From Madurella fahalii (lineage: Eukaryota > Ascomycota > Sordariomycetes > Sordariales), in NCBI GenBank assembly GCA_029876055.1, contig CM056876.1, positions 4,216,001 through 4,280,000 on the forward strand: DNA of 64,000 bases, given 5' to 3'. The notes under the pieces were generated by a model. The model worked only from the letters and a program-made list of their open reading frames with translations, was not told where the DNA came from and searched no databases. The translations under genes and the position numbers were made by a program. Positions 33,651 to 45,693 of the stretch are shown here, piece after piece (the stretch's first letter is position 1; each line of letters starts with the position of its first letter).

Positions 33651-34610
33651 TTAATATATTCGTTCCGTAGCCCACAGGTCGTCATAGCCTTTCCAAATGT
33701 CCTCTTGAACACGAGGTCCAAAAATCTTGGTCGAGTAGCACATGGTTATATACACCCCGGTCTCGGCTGTATACGCGAACGAGACAAATGTGTGCGTTCC
33801 GTTCGTCTCGTCGAGGCCGTGTCGGGGGCTATTTTCCTCCGTCAGCGATCAGCACTCGAGACTTCACGCACAACTATCATTGGAAGGTTTTACGTACAAG
33901 GCTTTCTCCAGGTAGCCTTAGTACGATAAGGCGAACCCCTCGTCGCCCCTGCAGCGGTATCAATTCGACAGGGATTCGATCAGCTAGGCGTGGGTTCCCT
34001 CGATCTTTCGCACCGGGATGTGCATCTTCACCTTCGGCCGTGCCCTCCCCGGCTTCATCTCGACCGCAAAACCGCAGTAGGAACCCGCAGGGAGCACGTC
34101 GACATCGTCGATGTCCCCAAGCGCGTCGAGACGGAACAAGATGCGCCAAAGCTGGCCCATGGCGTCCAGCCCGGCCTCCACCGTCTCGCCGTCCAGCCGA
34201 TCCCTGAGCGTGTATGTGTCCCTCGCCCCTGCCAGCGTGGTGACCGACGTTCTCAGGTACATCTTGATCCGCGACGCCGGCGAATCTACACAATCGATCG
34301 CTATCATCTCCACCTTGGGGGCTATACTTTTGTCCGTAAATGACTGCATATAGCTCTCGAATAGGTCCAGCGGAGAAGCGCGACTCACCAGTGGTAATAC
34401 CGATTTCCCTAGCGGCCGCTGTGCCGGCGGGGCGTAGCGCTTGTAAAAGGCATCGCGGCCAGAGACGGGCTCAAGATTGGCAAACGGAGAATCCGGGGGA
34501 TAGACGGCGACTGGGTGGAAGCGGAGGTAGTGGATCACCACGATGGGCACGTTCTCGGGGAACTGGTTTATCATCGAGAGGTAATCCCCGGTCTGGAAAG
34601 GGGGGAACGG
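33651..34610 (-). pseudogene. DMATS-type aromatic prenyltransferase pseudogene
   Basis: From an acceptor TTTCCAG near 34610 the minus strand encodes the middle of a dimethylallyltryptophan-synthase fold: IVVIHYLRFHPVAVYPP, MIAIDCVDSPASRIKMYLR, DTYTLRDRLDG, AGSYCGFAVEM and PKVKMHIPVRKIEGTHA. Stops follow in the same frame at 33984-33986 (TAG), 33960-33962 (TGA) and 33918-33920 (TAA), with family-like sequence between them (LIESLSN, YRCRGDEG, GYLEKAL). After a possible intron with a GTACGT donor, the last exon is intact (GTHTFVSFAYTAETGVYITMCY) and ends at TAA 33651-33653. About 150 N-terminal residues are missing. Intact enzymes prenylate indoles or tyrosine. Confidence 0.85.
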
Positions 34611-35618
34611 CTAGGATGCTGCCATGGCTATTGGCTGTTGGTGCAATCACGCCACAGAAGCTCGGTCTGGTGGGAATAACTGTGAGAGGGTTTCAAAGAG
34701 AGAATGGCGCAGTTGCTCCCATTCATCTCCCGCAAGTCTCGAGTTTATTAACAAGAAGTCGCCACCCTACTCTGTCGTGAGAAATATCTGGTTGGATCGG
34801 CCCGCTGAGGCGCTGTTCAAATAGTGAGACCATGATCCCGTGCGGCAGGGCGATCCCGCCGTCTAGAGGATTGCTAAGGTACATAATTAATGTTCCGAGG
34901 GGCACTAATACGACATCTCATTGGCCTCGAGTTCAAGCCCCCCAAGTAGAAGGTAGGCTTCAGTACCTTACATACAACGGTATAATAGCATAGTTATCTG
35001 TATACAACAGTGTATTCTCATTATTAGTATATTATGTATAACGTTGTATTAACACACTTGTAGACCCCGGTGCCGGAAGCGACATGAGACAGGGGGCCCT
35101 AAAGCGGAAGGTGCACGGAAAGAAGGCTGAGAGGCGGTGTGAGAATCACGCCTATGTGCGTGATTCAGTATTCTCAAACCCACGAGAATGGGGTTGAAGC
35201 GCATATCCAGAGGTTAAGCACCTTCAGTGATGGCTCTTCTGCTTCTCGTGTTATCTCGGCCCGTATCTCAGAACAAAGCTCGTTGGGTTTAAGACTCGGA
35301 GGATTTGAAAAGAAAAAAAAAAGAGATTATCGTGGCGACCTTGATTTATATAAAACCGGCAGATCCGAAAGACACCGCCTGGAATCCGCCAACCTACATG
35401 ACGCATAGTACAGTACCTACGCTTCTGCACAGACTGTGCGGTATGCCCCTGTGCCCCCGCCTGCTAGCGTAGACATCCAAGGCCCTGACGTCCGCTGTCG
35501 CTCTCCGACAAGCTCTTCCAAGTTTCAAGGCATTTCCGCCTCAGCACTCTCTCTCTCTCTATCTATCTTGAGCGACGCATTCGCGTGTCGCGCCCGCAGC
35601 GAAACAGCGCCATTCTCA
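34611..35618. other. Intergenic region between DMATS remnant and MFS gene
   Basis: No gene seen. 34980-35060 is AT-rich with TGTATAACGTTGTAT-like imperfect inverted repeats. A (CT)n tract at 35549-35562 lies just upstream of the MFS start and may be a promoter feature. Confidence 0.4.
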
Positions 35619-37602
35619 ATGGTTTTGCGCGCAGAGGCAGATATGGAACTCGGGCCTGCCGCTTTGCAGGGGCAGCCGGCTCAACTAGACGAGAAGAAAT
35701 GCGAGAATGACACAAAGGCTGTCATTATGTCAGAATCGGACATTAACCCTTCTGAAGCAAATGATGCCGGCGGCCGCCCACCCATCTTTCGGTCGACGGT
35801 CCACGAGGTTCTGTTCGTCGTGGCGGCAACCATGAGCGTGGCCATGCCCAGTTTCCTTCAGGGCGGCACGCTTGTTGTCTCCTCATTCATAAAACGAGAT
35901 CTCAACATGACGACCTCGCAGTTAACATGGATGACGGCTTCCTCATCATGAGTTCTTTCCAAATCCTTTTTTGTCTGCATTTGCGTCTGTCTCTCTCTCT
36001 TTGGATAGCAACGAGCTGATGGGCCGAGTAGCCTGACGTCGGGATCTTTCTTGCTCTTCTTTGGCAAGCTTGCCGACATGTTTGGTCGAAGGGGCATACT
36101 TCTCACGAGCCTCTTTCTCTTCGCCGTTGTCGCGCTCGGGACGGGGTTCGCGAGAGATGCTATCACCCTCGACGTGTTGAACGGCGTCATGGGATTAGCC
36201 TCGGCATCCACCATCCCCGCCGCCCAGGGCATGCTGGGGAGTATCTACAACAAACCATCCAAGAGGAAGAACTACGCCTTTGCGTGTTTTACCTCGGGGA
36301 ACCACCTGGGCTTCGTGTTCAGCTCAATCCTGTCAGGCATCGCGACGCAGTTTTTCGGCTGGCGAGCTACCTTTTGGCTGCTATCCATAATTTACTTGGC
36401 AGTGGCCATCATTGCCTGCTTCACTGTCCCCGTTGACGACAGTAACAAGTTGCCGCTCTCCAAAGAATCGCTCAAGCAATTCGACATCGTTGGCGCCATC
36501 TTGACTATCGGCGGAATTGGTCTGTTCACGGCCGGTATCAGATGCGTACTACTGAAGCCCGACCTGACATGGATGGCGACCTCCTCGATACGATTACCAA
36601 CTCGATGTCGTTTAGCATCGGCCCGGACGCCGAGCGGGGCTGGAAAACCCCATACGTCCTGGTATTTATAATCCTAGGTCTCGCCATGGTTTCCATCTTC
36701 ATCTGGTGGGAGAGTCGTTTCAAGCATCCACTCATGCCACTGAAGATCTGGCGCGACAGGGAGTTTTCTTTGGTCTGTTGATCACTGAACCCTCGAGAGG
36801 CGGGTGCAGTTGCTAACACGTCACCCTCAGCTTCTTGGAATTCTACTGCTCGGGTTTAGTTCGTTTCCGGCGCTGTTCTTCTTCGCCGCCCTCTACCTCC
36901 AGGAGCTCTTCGGATACTCGGCGCTGATCACGGCTGTATGCATGCTCCCAACCGCCGTCAGCGGAGTCGTCGTTAATGTAAGTTTTCATCAAGTTCCTTG
37001 CAGACCCTGAACCGTGTGTTGACAAGTCTCCTGTAGTTCATTGCCGGACGGCTACTGCACAAGGTCTCAAATAAGTTGTTGATGGGCATTGGGGCCGCTG
37101 CATTCATCATCTCCTTTCTCCTCGTCGCTGTCCAGCGCATGGGCGCCTCTTACTGGGCGTTTACATTTCCGGCCATGGCCATAGTTGTCGTTGGGACCGA
37201 TTTGGAGTTCAACGTCGTCAACGTAGGTGGCCGGACTCAGGTTAATTTCAGTAGCGCGAATTTTTGATGCCGATGTTGATTTGACTCTTCTGTCACCAGA
37301 TGTACGTCATCTCCTCGCTACCCAAATCCCAGCAGTCAATCGCCAGCTCCGTGTTCCAAACGACTATCAAGCTCGCGGTCACTGTCGGTCTCGGCATATT
37401 TGCTGCGGTATTTACCAGCGTTTCCGACAAGCCTGCAACCACTGGCTATTATGTGAATGATCCATTTGAGCCATACGCTGCGCTGTTCTGGCTTGCCACC
37501 GCCATGAACTTCATCAGCCTCTGTATGGTACCGTTCCTCAAGATCAAAACTCAGGGTGGCGGTAGTGGTAGCGGTAGGTCTGTATCGACGAACAATGGGT
37601 AA
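35619..37602 (+). pseudogene. MFS drug-type transporter, two introns with AT instead of GT donors
   Basis: Exons 35619-35947, 36032-36541, 36616-36772, 36831-36977, 37037-37222 and 37300-37602 join to 543 aa. The sequence is a major facilitator of the DHA2/aminotriazole-resistance type: SQLTWMTASSS, LTSGSFLLFFGKLADMFGRR, FGWRATFWLLS, GWKTPYV, LFFFAALYLQELFGYS. Three introns are ordinary (GTCTGT, GTAAGT, GTAGGT). The first and second start with ATGAGT and ATGCGT, where GTGAGT and GTGCGT would be expected, though acceptors and phases remain right. No nearby GT restores the frame. Either both donors are mutated (pseudogene) or AT..AG splicing occurs. Intact members export toxins or drugs; placement beside biosynthetic remnants fits self-protection. 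Confidence 0.8.
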
Positions 37603-38609
37603 TCCGGAATGAAACTTGAGGCGATTCGGTTTCATTGGCCGACATTATAGCATTAACAGAAGCCCGTCAGGAGTCCGGGCATCAGGGTGCCCGATGGATG
37701 CGAGATATGCGATAAACGCGATAGATGGTACATTGTTATATCATAGGATAGATAGGACGCTGTCGAATACCCACTTCTATACGTAAAACGCTATCCACCG
37801 GCGGAGAATATATATATATCGCTGTGACTTGCAACCACTAATACTTCAATTGTTTAGTAAGTCACAGAGCCAAAGATTATAAATCAGCTAAGGTACGTTC
37901 GTCGCAATCCAACCATCGCCGTCACAACTCACTAATTCTTGCTCTCTCCTTCTCCGGCGAATGGTCCTTTCAGTTGAATACATCGGCACGGTTGAAGGAT
38001 CAGAGGTAGATATAATAGACATGGTTCGATGTCGCGAAGTTGGAAGTCTAATTCGCCGGCCTCAACGACGTCACAGGGTAGGTAAGGTACCTTAATTAGT
38101 TTCAAAGTTGACCTAACACGTTTAAAAGCTCACTTGATGCGGTGCTATAGTACCTTGCCTTAGCAGTTCGTTTTTGCGACTCGCAGTTAGTAGGTCATCA
38201 TTGCGTAAGAAGGACTTGATGCTTTGGCCCAGATACATCATGCGTCTGCCCCGGTGAGACTGCGGAGAAGCACACCGCAGGTCCAATCATTTCCCCACCG
38301 ACCGGGTGTGCTGTTCTGCGGCCTCCCACCCGGCAAATCACAGGGCCACAATGTGCACACATGCGCCACCGGTGTAACCCAACCGGCGCTAGGCAGACCA
38401 GCCGGCTTCCAATCTTTCCGCAACACCTCAAGGTGTTGGTTGGCTCCCTGGAGGGATTAATGGAAATAGTAGGCTGCATCCAAGCTTACCTTATCTATCG
38501 CGTTACTTCTATTTCCAGTGCTCAATCCCCACAACCATCCCCAACTACCTACCTGACCTTTGCGTTCTACGTTTTAGTCGTCCTCCACCTCCCCCTTTGT
38601 TACGCCGCC
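37603..38609. other. Intergenic, nothing recognised
   Basis: About 1 kb between the MFS gene and the BTB gene. Some AT-rich repeats (TATATATA at 37810). Small open frames near 38220-38480 carry no coding evidence. Confidence 0.4.
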
Positions 38610-39825
38610 ATGTTCCCATCATGTGAGCATATACCAGAGCCCGAGTCGCAAATCGAGGGTAGTCGTGCCGTACGTTCGGGTGGTCAGCAAACAAGCATCG
38701 ATTTTGACACATCGTGAGCATACCATCTCCACCTACCTTAATTAAATTGCTATCCCCCGTCTTCGCGATTCCTAACAATGGTATCGTGACAGTCCCTTTA
38801 GCACCCGCCTCAGCACCTTGAAATTCGCCGGCGGCGCCTCCCTCAATGTTCACTGGGGCTTCCTCCAGTCCACACCCAAACTAGCTGAGCTCGGCAAGAC
38901 GACAAAGCACACAGCTGCTCTCAAACATATCTCAGTCAACGCCGGCCATGTCTTCATCCAATACCTCTACACGGGTCAGTACCGTGAGCTGCCCTGGCAA
39001 GGTGCGGCCACTGGTAACGAAGAAGCCATCGCTAGGCTTAAGGTCAGCTTCCAGGTCTATGGTCTCGCCCAAGAGTACGGCCTGGATGCTCTTGGAGCCC
39101 TGGCAAAGGAGCGAATAACCCAACGCAGCGAGGGAATGAGTGCCTTCGTGCTCATCGACATTTTGAAAGACGCCTATCCTACGCCAGTGGTGGACGATAC
39201 GTGGCTCTCAACATTCCTAAAGTCAAAAATCAAGGCCGCGCTCCAAGATTCCGAGGCTCTTCTGAGTACCGAGATCCCAACCAGCTTCAGCGATGGAATG
39301 GCCATCGCCAAGGTCTTGCTCAAGGAGATGATCGAGGCTTACAACGAAAAGGTCCAGGCCCTATCTCTTGCCCGAGATCCGGAGCCGTTGACCCCCAAAA
39401 CGGACACATCAGGAGACGCTATCCCCTTCCCCAATCCATCACGGTCGAGGGAGGTGACGATCGGTAGCTACGCTTGCGGAAGGGCAAAACGTGACGCGCG
39501 CCGAGCGGAGCCAACGCCAGCTCTCAAAGAAAACAAGGAGCCTCCTTTTACCTTTGACGTCTGGGGCCACGTCACCACCAAGAAGAAACGTCAAGGGAAG
39601 AAAGTGTTTGAAGATCCTTTTTACTCCGAACCCACGGAGGACGAACCGGTGCCTCACGAGGAGCCCGGGCTAGACAAGGTCGAACGTATCGATAACGCCT
39701 GGGTAAATTCTTGGCTACTACCGAAGAAGGATAGGCCGGAGAAGAAGTCTGGCGTTAGGGACGAGGTGAAGCTAGACATGCTGCCCGAGGAGAAGTTCGA
39801 CGAGGAACCCGACCTCGGCTTCTAA
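38610..39825 (+). CDS. BTB/POZ-domain protein
   Basis: Exon 1 38610-38713 and exon 2 38793-39825 join in phase (GTGAGC donor, ACAG acceptor) to 378 aa. Residues about 30-170 follow the fungal BTB pattern: STLKFAGGASLNVHWGFLQ, a HVFIQYLYTGQYRELPW strand-helix, and QVYGLAQEYGLDALGALA. The second half is low complexity with many charged residues (KEN, KKKRQGKK, PTEDEPVPHEEPG). BTB domains mediate dimerisation, often as adaptors for Cul3 ubiquitin ligases or transcription factors; the target cannot be told. The start ATG is chosen by the good fit of exon 1. Confidence 0.75.
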
Positions 39826-40791
39826 GGCGTTTCCATGTTGAAGTTACCTAGCAACAAGCGCGAATTCGGGCCTGAGCAAGGGCCCCAAAAGCTAGAACCC
39901 AAGCGAAAAGAGCTCATACTAAGAACAAGAAGAAAAAGAAAGCAGCGGTACTGATAGTGCTCGCCCCAGTCGCATGTTCCCGAGGGGTCTCCTATGCTGT
40001 TTCTGAATCGATGCCCAGAAGTAAAGATCGGGCCAAGCGTCAGAGTCGAGGAAGAGTAGGGAAGAATTCTTGACTACGGCCTGCGATTTGGACTAGGAAT
40101 AATGGATCAGAAGCGCTGGCTGCGCGTTGTGCTTTGTTGGCTGTCTTTTTTGGTCGGTAGTATGATGGATGACACGGGTTCGGGAATACGGTCTGTTCTG
40201 AGGTGGTGGACCTTAATGGCGATGCAGCGATTATGAAACTGAATGACCAATCGAACGCCAATGCACTAGCCTGGAGTAGTCTATAGAGTGTTGCCGCGGG
40301 TTAATGGAGATCCTAACGTGTACCAGGGGCGATAGGTTCCTGACGCAGGGTCTACGGAAATGGTCAGGGTAACAGGCGGCATTGAGAAGGGTATTTCATC
40401 CTAACCCTAATTCTCCCTGATGCTAGTAGGACAGGACCGTCTTTTCTTTCTTGATTATCCGGATCGCCTATAAAGCAGAGATTAGTACAAGGTTTTAGCC
40501 TTGTTTCTCAAGCTCCTTCATCCTACTTTAGTCTGGCTTCGAACTAGAGTACGAGTTGTTAGGTGCTATGACCGCAATTGACCCTTAAACGACCTCGCCT
40601 TGGCTGCCATGAAGTAGGATAGAGAACGTCACGTGGAGCTTTTAACCCTGACAGAACAAACCGCCACACCCCAGGGGTACTATCTGAAAGAGATGCATTG
40701 TAAGCGGCCGATACGATCGTCTCCGTGGCAGCAGTTGTGGTGATATGGAGTCACTTGGGTAACAATGGAAGTGAGCATCTGGTAATATTTT
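39826..40791. other. Intergenic, then 5' flank of the MULE
   Basis: No gene seen. CTAACCCTAATTC at about 40401 resembles telomere repeat units. The stretch ends in the target duplication AATATTTT (40784-40791). Confidence 0.4.
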
Positions 40792-40874
40792 GAGGGGGCT
40801 TTTCGGACCGTACGAAAGGTCTCACTATACCGTAGCCCACATTATCCCTAACCCTAACGCGCGCGTATCCTATC
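40792..40874. repeat. Left terminal inverted repeat of the MULE
   Basis: About 83 bp, ending in CCCTAACCCTAACGCGCGCG. The telomere-like CCCTAA units are mirrored in the right repeat. Confidence 0.85.
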
Positions 40875-41019
40875 AATTGCTGCCACCATCACTGCCACCA
40901 CCTTTCTATCTTACTTACAACAACGCCGACAAGAGCTCTGGAATCGCCTTCAATCGCGCCGTCAACTGCGCAGTAAGTTCGGCTTTTACGCACTTTCCTG
41001 TTGCTAATTCTTGATAGAT

Positions 41020-43435
41020 ATGGACGCGTATCCTGATCCCACAGCGAATTTCGACGCCGACAACGATATCGAGAGCAGTAGTAACGACGACGAGCTAGAG
41101 GACATCCCACAACCGTTGACAAACCCTCCTGCCGACCACAAGCTCCTCACATACAAGTACGATACAATTGCCGACGTAGCCAAGGATCTCGAGGAATGGG
41201 GAGCGCAAGCCGGGTTTGGGATTCGCAAAGCGCGTACAAATAACAACGTCAAAGGCTTTGGCTATACCAGGGTGGATTTTGCTTGCGTCAGAGACCAGAT
41301 ACGCCCTAGCGATACCATCGCACGGCGCTCCAGCTCTACCGCGAAGCTGAATTGCAGCTGGCAAGCCACTGCAAAGGCGCTGAGGGAACACGATTGCAAA
41401 TGGACCTTAGAGATTCGATAAGGCCACGAGGCCCATAACCACCCACCAGCTGAGAGTCGTGAGGGTATTTCAAGCTTACGGAAGTGGAGCGCTGAGCATA
41501 GGGCATTTGTAGCGGCTTATATCGACAAGCCTTCAGTATCAGGTCGTCAAATCGCATCAGCATTGCGTACAAGGTTTCCCGGCTTTGTTTTCACGCGTCG
41601 TCAGCTGAAGAATCTGCGGTACCGCTTGCGCAAGGATGCTCTCGATGGATATACACCTTTCCAAGCAGTTCTGAAGATGCTTGATGCCAAAGGCGTTCTA
41701 TACCGCGTACTCTGGTCGGCGCAGGATCAGAATAAGCCCGAAGGCTTGCTTTGGACTGACGACTTTTATAAGGAACAGTGGGTACTAAATCCTTAGGTAC
41801 AGCTCTACGATAATACCTACAAGACTAATAACAAGGGCCTCGCTTTCTTCTAGATAATATGAGTTGGTGGCTTAGGAAAGGTCTTTAGTTGCGCGTTTGG
41901 CCTCATCAACAACAAACGCTAGGAAGGTTTTAACTGGTTGGTGAATCAAGTCAACGCCTTGCACCTCGAGATCAACACTTACCCTCCTACAGTTACTATC
42001 ACGGATTACGACGCGGCGTTGAGGAACGTAGTTACGCGCGTCTATCCAGAGGCGAAGGCACAGCTCTATATCTTCCACATCAACAAGAACATAGTCTTAT
42101 ATATCAAGCGCAAGTGGGATAAGCAGGCTGTAGCCCAGGTCGCCACTGCTTACACTGCAACGCAAGCTAATGGCAACAACAACCACGATCTTGACGAGGA
42201 GGATCAAGCGGTTGTCACGCGCCTCAATCAGCTCCCTACGCAAGATGGCGACCTTGGCCCAGTTCCAGAGACTGTGGAATACTCGTGCGCTGGCTTATAC
42301 AAGCTCTGGCAATACGTACTGTATTCTACTACCTTAGAAGACTTCAACATTGCATGGGAAAAGCTAAAAGCCTTCTTTTCTACACAGGCAGCTATTATCC
42401 AGTATATTGAGGAGACTTATATGCCTGTTGTAGCTGACTGGGCGACTTGCTATACCAACAACTATCTCAACTTCGGCTAGCGAACTACATCGCTAGTAGA
42501 ATCGGCCAACAGGTATCTCAAGAGCTTTTTGGTCACTGGCAACAACACTGTCAAGCAGGTAGTAGACCAGTCGTTTAATATGGTGGCCCAGATGAAGATC
42601 AATATTACTGAGGCGCAGCAGGAGCAGAAAAACCGCCTCAGACGCGAATTTCTGAGCCAAACGTAGCTTGGCGATACTCCTCTTAAGATCGCTGTCAGCG
42701 CCTTGAAGCGTATTGCGCACGAGCATCGCCATATAATGGGAGCTTTACTGTCTAGTATAGAGCAGAACCCCCCTCCGCTTCGTCCCTGTACAGGCAAATT
42801 TACTACGCAGTTCGGACTTCCTTGCGCATATAAGCTCCTTCAACGACACTAGAACGGCGGGCTCATACTTCAGAAGGAAGATTTCCATCTATTCTAGTGG
42901 CTGGATAGATCTCTGGCTAACGAGGATGAGTATCTTCGATACCACGAATTCGATCGCGTTGACCACTTGCGTGGCCGCCCGCGCCACACAGAAGTCTTCG
43001 CGGCAGATCCCAACGCACCGCGTTCGACTGCCATCTCGACCAGGCTTCAGTCCAGGGCTCCCAGCACTCCGAGGCGACAGGATTATAGCTATCTATCTGC
43101 CGGCACGCGTCGCAATGGGAGGGCGTCAACCTAGCGCAGGACGATAATAACGACAACGCCAGTCAACCAGGATTACAACGAACAAGGCGTAGAAGAGGCC
43201 GTGGAAGCAGGGGAGGCCGTGGCAGGAGAGGTCTGGGCGCAGTGGGAGCGCAATGCGCAGGCGTGTAGGAAGACAACAACAACGACAACAACAACGAGAG
43301 TATCACCAGTCAAGCAGCTCCACAACGATCGCGACGAGGGCGTGGTAGAGGGCGTGGAAGCAGGGGAGGCGCTTAGTCAGATGGACAGGCAGATGGACAG
43401 GCAGATGGACAACTGGGCCGTCAAACTGTAGGAAA
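41020..43435 (+). pseudogene. MULE transposase remnant
   Basis: One frame from ATG 41020 encodes a FAR1/MULE-type transposase with in-frame stops. Recognisable parts: KYDTIADVAKDLEEWGAQAGFGI (FAR1-like DNA binding), RRQLKNLRYRLRKD, VQLYDNTYKTNNKGL and VGGLGKVFSCAFGLINN (usual LLDNTYKTN and VGVT..G.VF..AF), EGFNWLVNQ, VTITDYDAALRN (catalytic Asp region), TTSLVESANRYLKSFL. At least eight internal stops, mainly TAG, lie between otherwise well-kept blocks: for example after ..WTLEIR, at WVLNP, in FF.II.VGG, NNKR.EGF, NFG.RTTS and SQT.LG. The 3' part is Arg/Gly-rich and repeats RGR/RGG units, as in related elements. Confidence 0.85.
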
Positions 43436-43580
43436 ACAGTGCCTATTTGGGCCTTGTAAGATATCAACGAATTGAGTCGAATTGAGCACTTTAACAACGT
43501 CAATTGCAATTGCAGTATTTGGTGGGCTTTTTGCAGTGAAATGGGAGTCTTGCGTCCATTGTCGTGTCCATCTTTAATGG

Positions 43581-43666
43581 GCGCGCGTCAGGGTTAGGGA
43601 TATGTATGGGGATATGTGGGGCTACGGTATAGTGAGACCTTTCCTACGGTCCGAAAAGCCCCCCTC
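43581..43666. repeat. Right terminal inverted repeat of the MULE
   Basis: Inverted copy of the left end with one small insertion (an extra GGGGATATGT stretch) near the inner edge. Contains CAGGGTTAGGGA. Confidence 0.85.
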
Positions 43667-43674
43667 AATATTTT

Positions 43675-45576
43675 AGGCTGCGGACTTGGGATACTATTTG
43701 TGTGCAAATATGCGGTGACGGCCGGTGAATAACGTGAAGGAGATAGCCACAGCACTTCATGACGCAAACGTTCCCTCGCCCCGTGGATAGAGTCACCGTG
43801 ACGATCAACTCTCATACAAGGTTCAAGTTATTGCGAGGGACTGGATTCGGTGCCTTCCTCCAAGTTATGGTTCAGGGTTTGTTGCACCCAACGCAATCGA
43901 AATTCACCAAGTACACCGCTTGGCTGACCAGTCGGCAGCACTCCTTCGTGGAGATAATGAGTCGACAGGTGCCGGAGGTGCAGTTGCGTCCCGCGCTTAA
44001 CGCGAATACATGCAGTACCGAGTCACAAACCCTCTCTTATTAACAGACTTACGTCGGCTGACGGTGACGAAGGGCTTATTGCATCACAAATACAATATGG
44101 GCCTCTCTGGATTACGAGAACGGCCTTGGCCAGAGGACGCTGTGTGTGATTTGAAGATAGATTCCGTGGGACCAACAAAGTCGAGAGTATACTGAGAGTG
44201 GAAACATGGACTACTTCTGGTTCGTGACGGACTGGGTCCATAGAAATAAACTGCATCGGGCCGAACTGGATACATCGTACATTGAAGTTGCGCTTGTCCC
44301 GAGGTATTCTCCGGCCTGTCTCTTGAGAGTAAAAGTATATGTCCTTTGTTACTCTCTCAGCAACGTCATTAAAATCATCTCTCGAAGTTTTCTCATGCTA
44401 TCTTCGGCACTAGTCGACTTCGATTCGTCAGATGGATGCTATAATTGACAAGCGATCCTGCGGACCCATGTGTAACCACCTACTCGTAGGCCAAGGCCCT
44501 CCCCCACCGGAATCGAACTTTCACACACCATGACGATTAATTAGCTCCGCAAATATAAGATCAATATAATTTAATCTCATGGCTTTAACCTCAACGGGTG
44601 GACAATCACACCCTCGTTCTGTGTTTGTCTCTAACACCGTGCTCTGTCCCCGGCTTGTATCCCATTCCCTAACTCATCAGCTTTCCCCTTACCCTGGACA
44701 AATTTACAACAGGTGCACGGCAAGTACGTTGTTCCTGTATCAGTGCCGCTAGAGCATTCATTTAAATAACCGTGAGAGGACTGTCAGCTCTTTAGATTCC
44801 ATCGATCGCCGCGGTTTGGCACCCGGCAGGCAATCGGCAGCGCAGATGCAAGACCGAGCTCGAGCCTAAATCTGAGGAATCACCTGATCACACCCGTGGC
44901 TAACGTGGAAATTATGATGCGGTCTAGAAGTTGCGTGTATCGATTGGACTTGCCACCTGCCCCCCAGGGTAGCCGTGTCACCCTCTTCCGCTACCCGGTT
45001 GGGCTGTCAAAGCTGGGCCATGATAGAAGCTAGGTTACTGGGAGAGATTCTTTACGTCTCGGCAAGCACGGGTAGGCAGTGTAACCCCCAAATCCCAGCG
45101 GATTTCACCCTGTCATTTATCTAATTTCTAGAAGATTCAGAAGCTAACATCTACCACGCGGATAGACGACCCGGATCAAAAATAATATATACTGAGCCCC
45201 ACCACGCCGGTGCCTGCCTCACTGTCCCATCTGTTGGAATCCCGGTTCTCGTTTCCATCAAAAGCCCACGTGTCCGTAGTGGATGGGCGGGGGACCCAGT
45301 GGCTGCATTACCCGTGGATGGACGAAGCATCAGCCAGTGCCGTTCGTCCGGTAGAAACGGCAAAATTTGTCGTTGAAAGACACGACCTCTGATACGTCAC
45401 AAGGGCTGGTTATGACGCTTCTTATAGGCCGGAAGCAACCGAGTGATATTGGCCTCCATCACAAAATGTAATTAGAAAGAATGACGGTCCTTGGCTCGGC
45501 CATTACTCGACAAACAATATCACGAAGTCCGGGAAACGTGGGATTGTGTCAGTTCGGCTTCATGCGGATGGAATAG
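43675..45576. other. Intergenic, nothing recognised
   Basis: About 1.9 kb without a supportable gene. CCGGAATCGAAC near 44507 resembles a tRNA T-arm on the minus strand, but no stems can be folded around it. Confidence 0.4.
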
Positions 45577-45584
45577 TATAAAAG
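45577..45584 (+). promoter_or_regulatory. TATA box of the DUF1996 gene
   Basis: TATAAAAG stands 117 bases before the ATG at 45694. Spacing and sequence are those of a standard TATA box with a 5' leader of about 80 bases. Confidence 0.65.
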
Positions 45585-45693
45585 GGATGGACTGACCTAG
45601 GAGTTCTGCTCGCACCCAGTCTCCAACCAGACATCGCCGTCTTGCACAGTTCCACCATCTCGCTCACAGAGACCGCGACAGCACGTAAACATC

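Larger units (their letters stand above)
40792..43666 (+). mobile_element. Complete Mutator-like (MULE) DNA transposon, degenerate
   Basis: A 2875-bp element begins GAGGGGGCTTTTCGG at 40792 and ends with the inverse complement (CCGAAAAGCCCCCCTC) at 43666. The inverted repeats are about 83-86 bp and near identical over the first 50 bp. AATATTTT occurs directly outside both ends (40784-40791, 43667-43674), an 8-bp target duplication. The interior carries the remains of one transposase on the plus strand. Fungal Hop-like MULEs have the same layout (about 3 kb, long TIRs). Stops prevent activity. Confidence 0.9.

Noticed and set aside
34723..34905. Missing N-terminal exon of the DMATS pseudogene
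   Set aside because: The frame shows no prenyltransferase resemblance and no splice site links it to the remnant.
42917..43440. Separate genes in the Gly/Arg- and Met/Asp/Gln-repeat frames at the end of the MULE
   Set aside because: They are parts or shadows of the transposase's Arg/Gly-rich tail inside the terminal repeats.
44460..44540. Possible tRNA gene (T-arm-like GTTCGATTCC on the minus strand)
   Set aside because: No D-arm, anticodon arm or acceptor stem can be paired around it.
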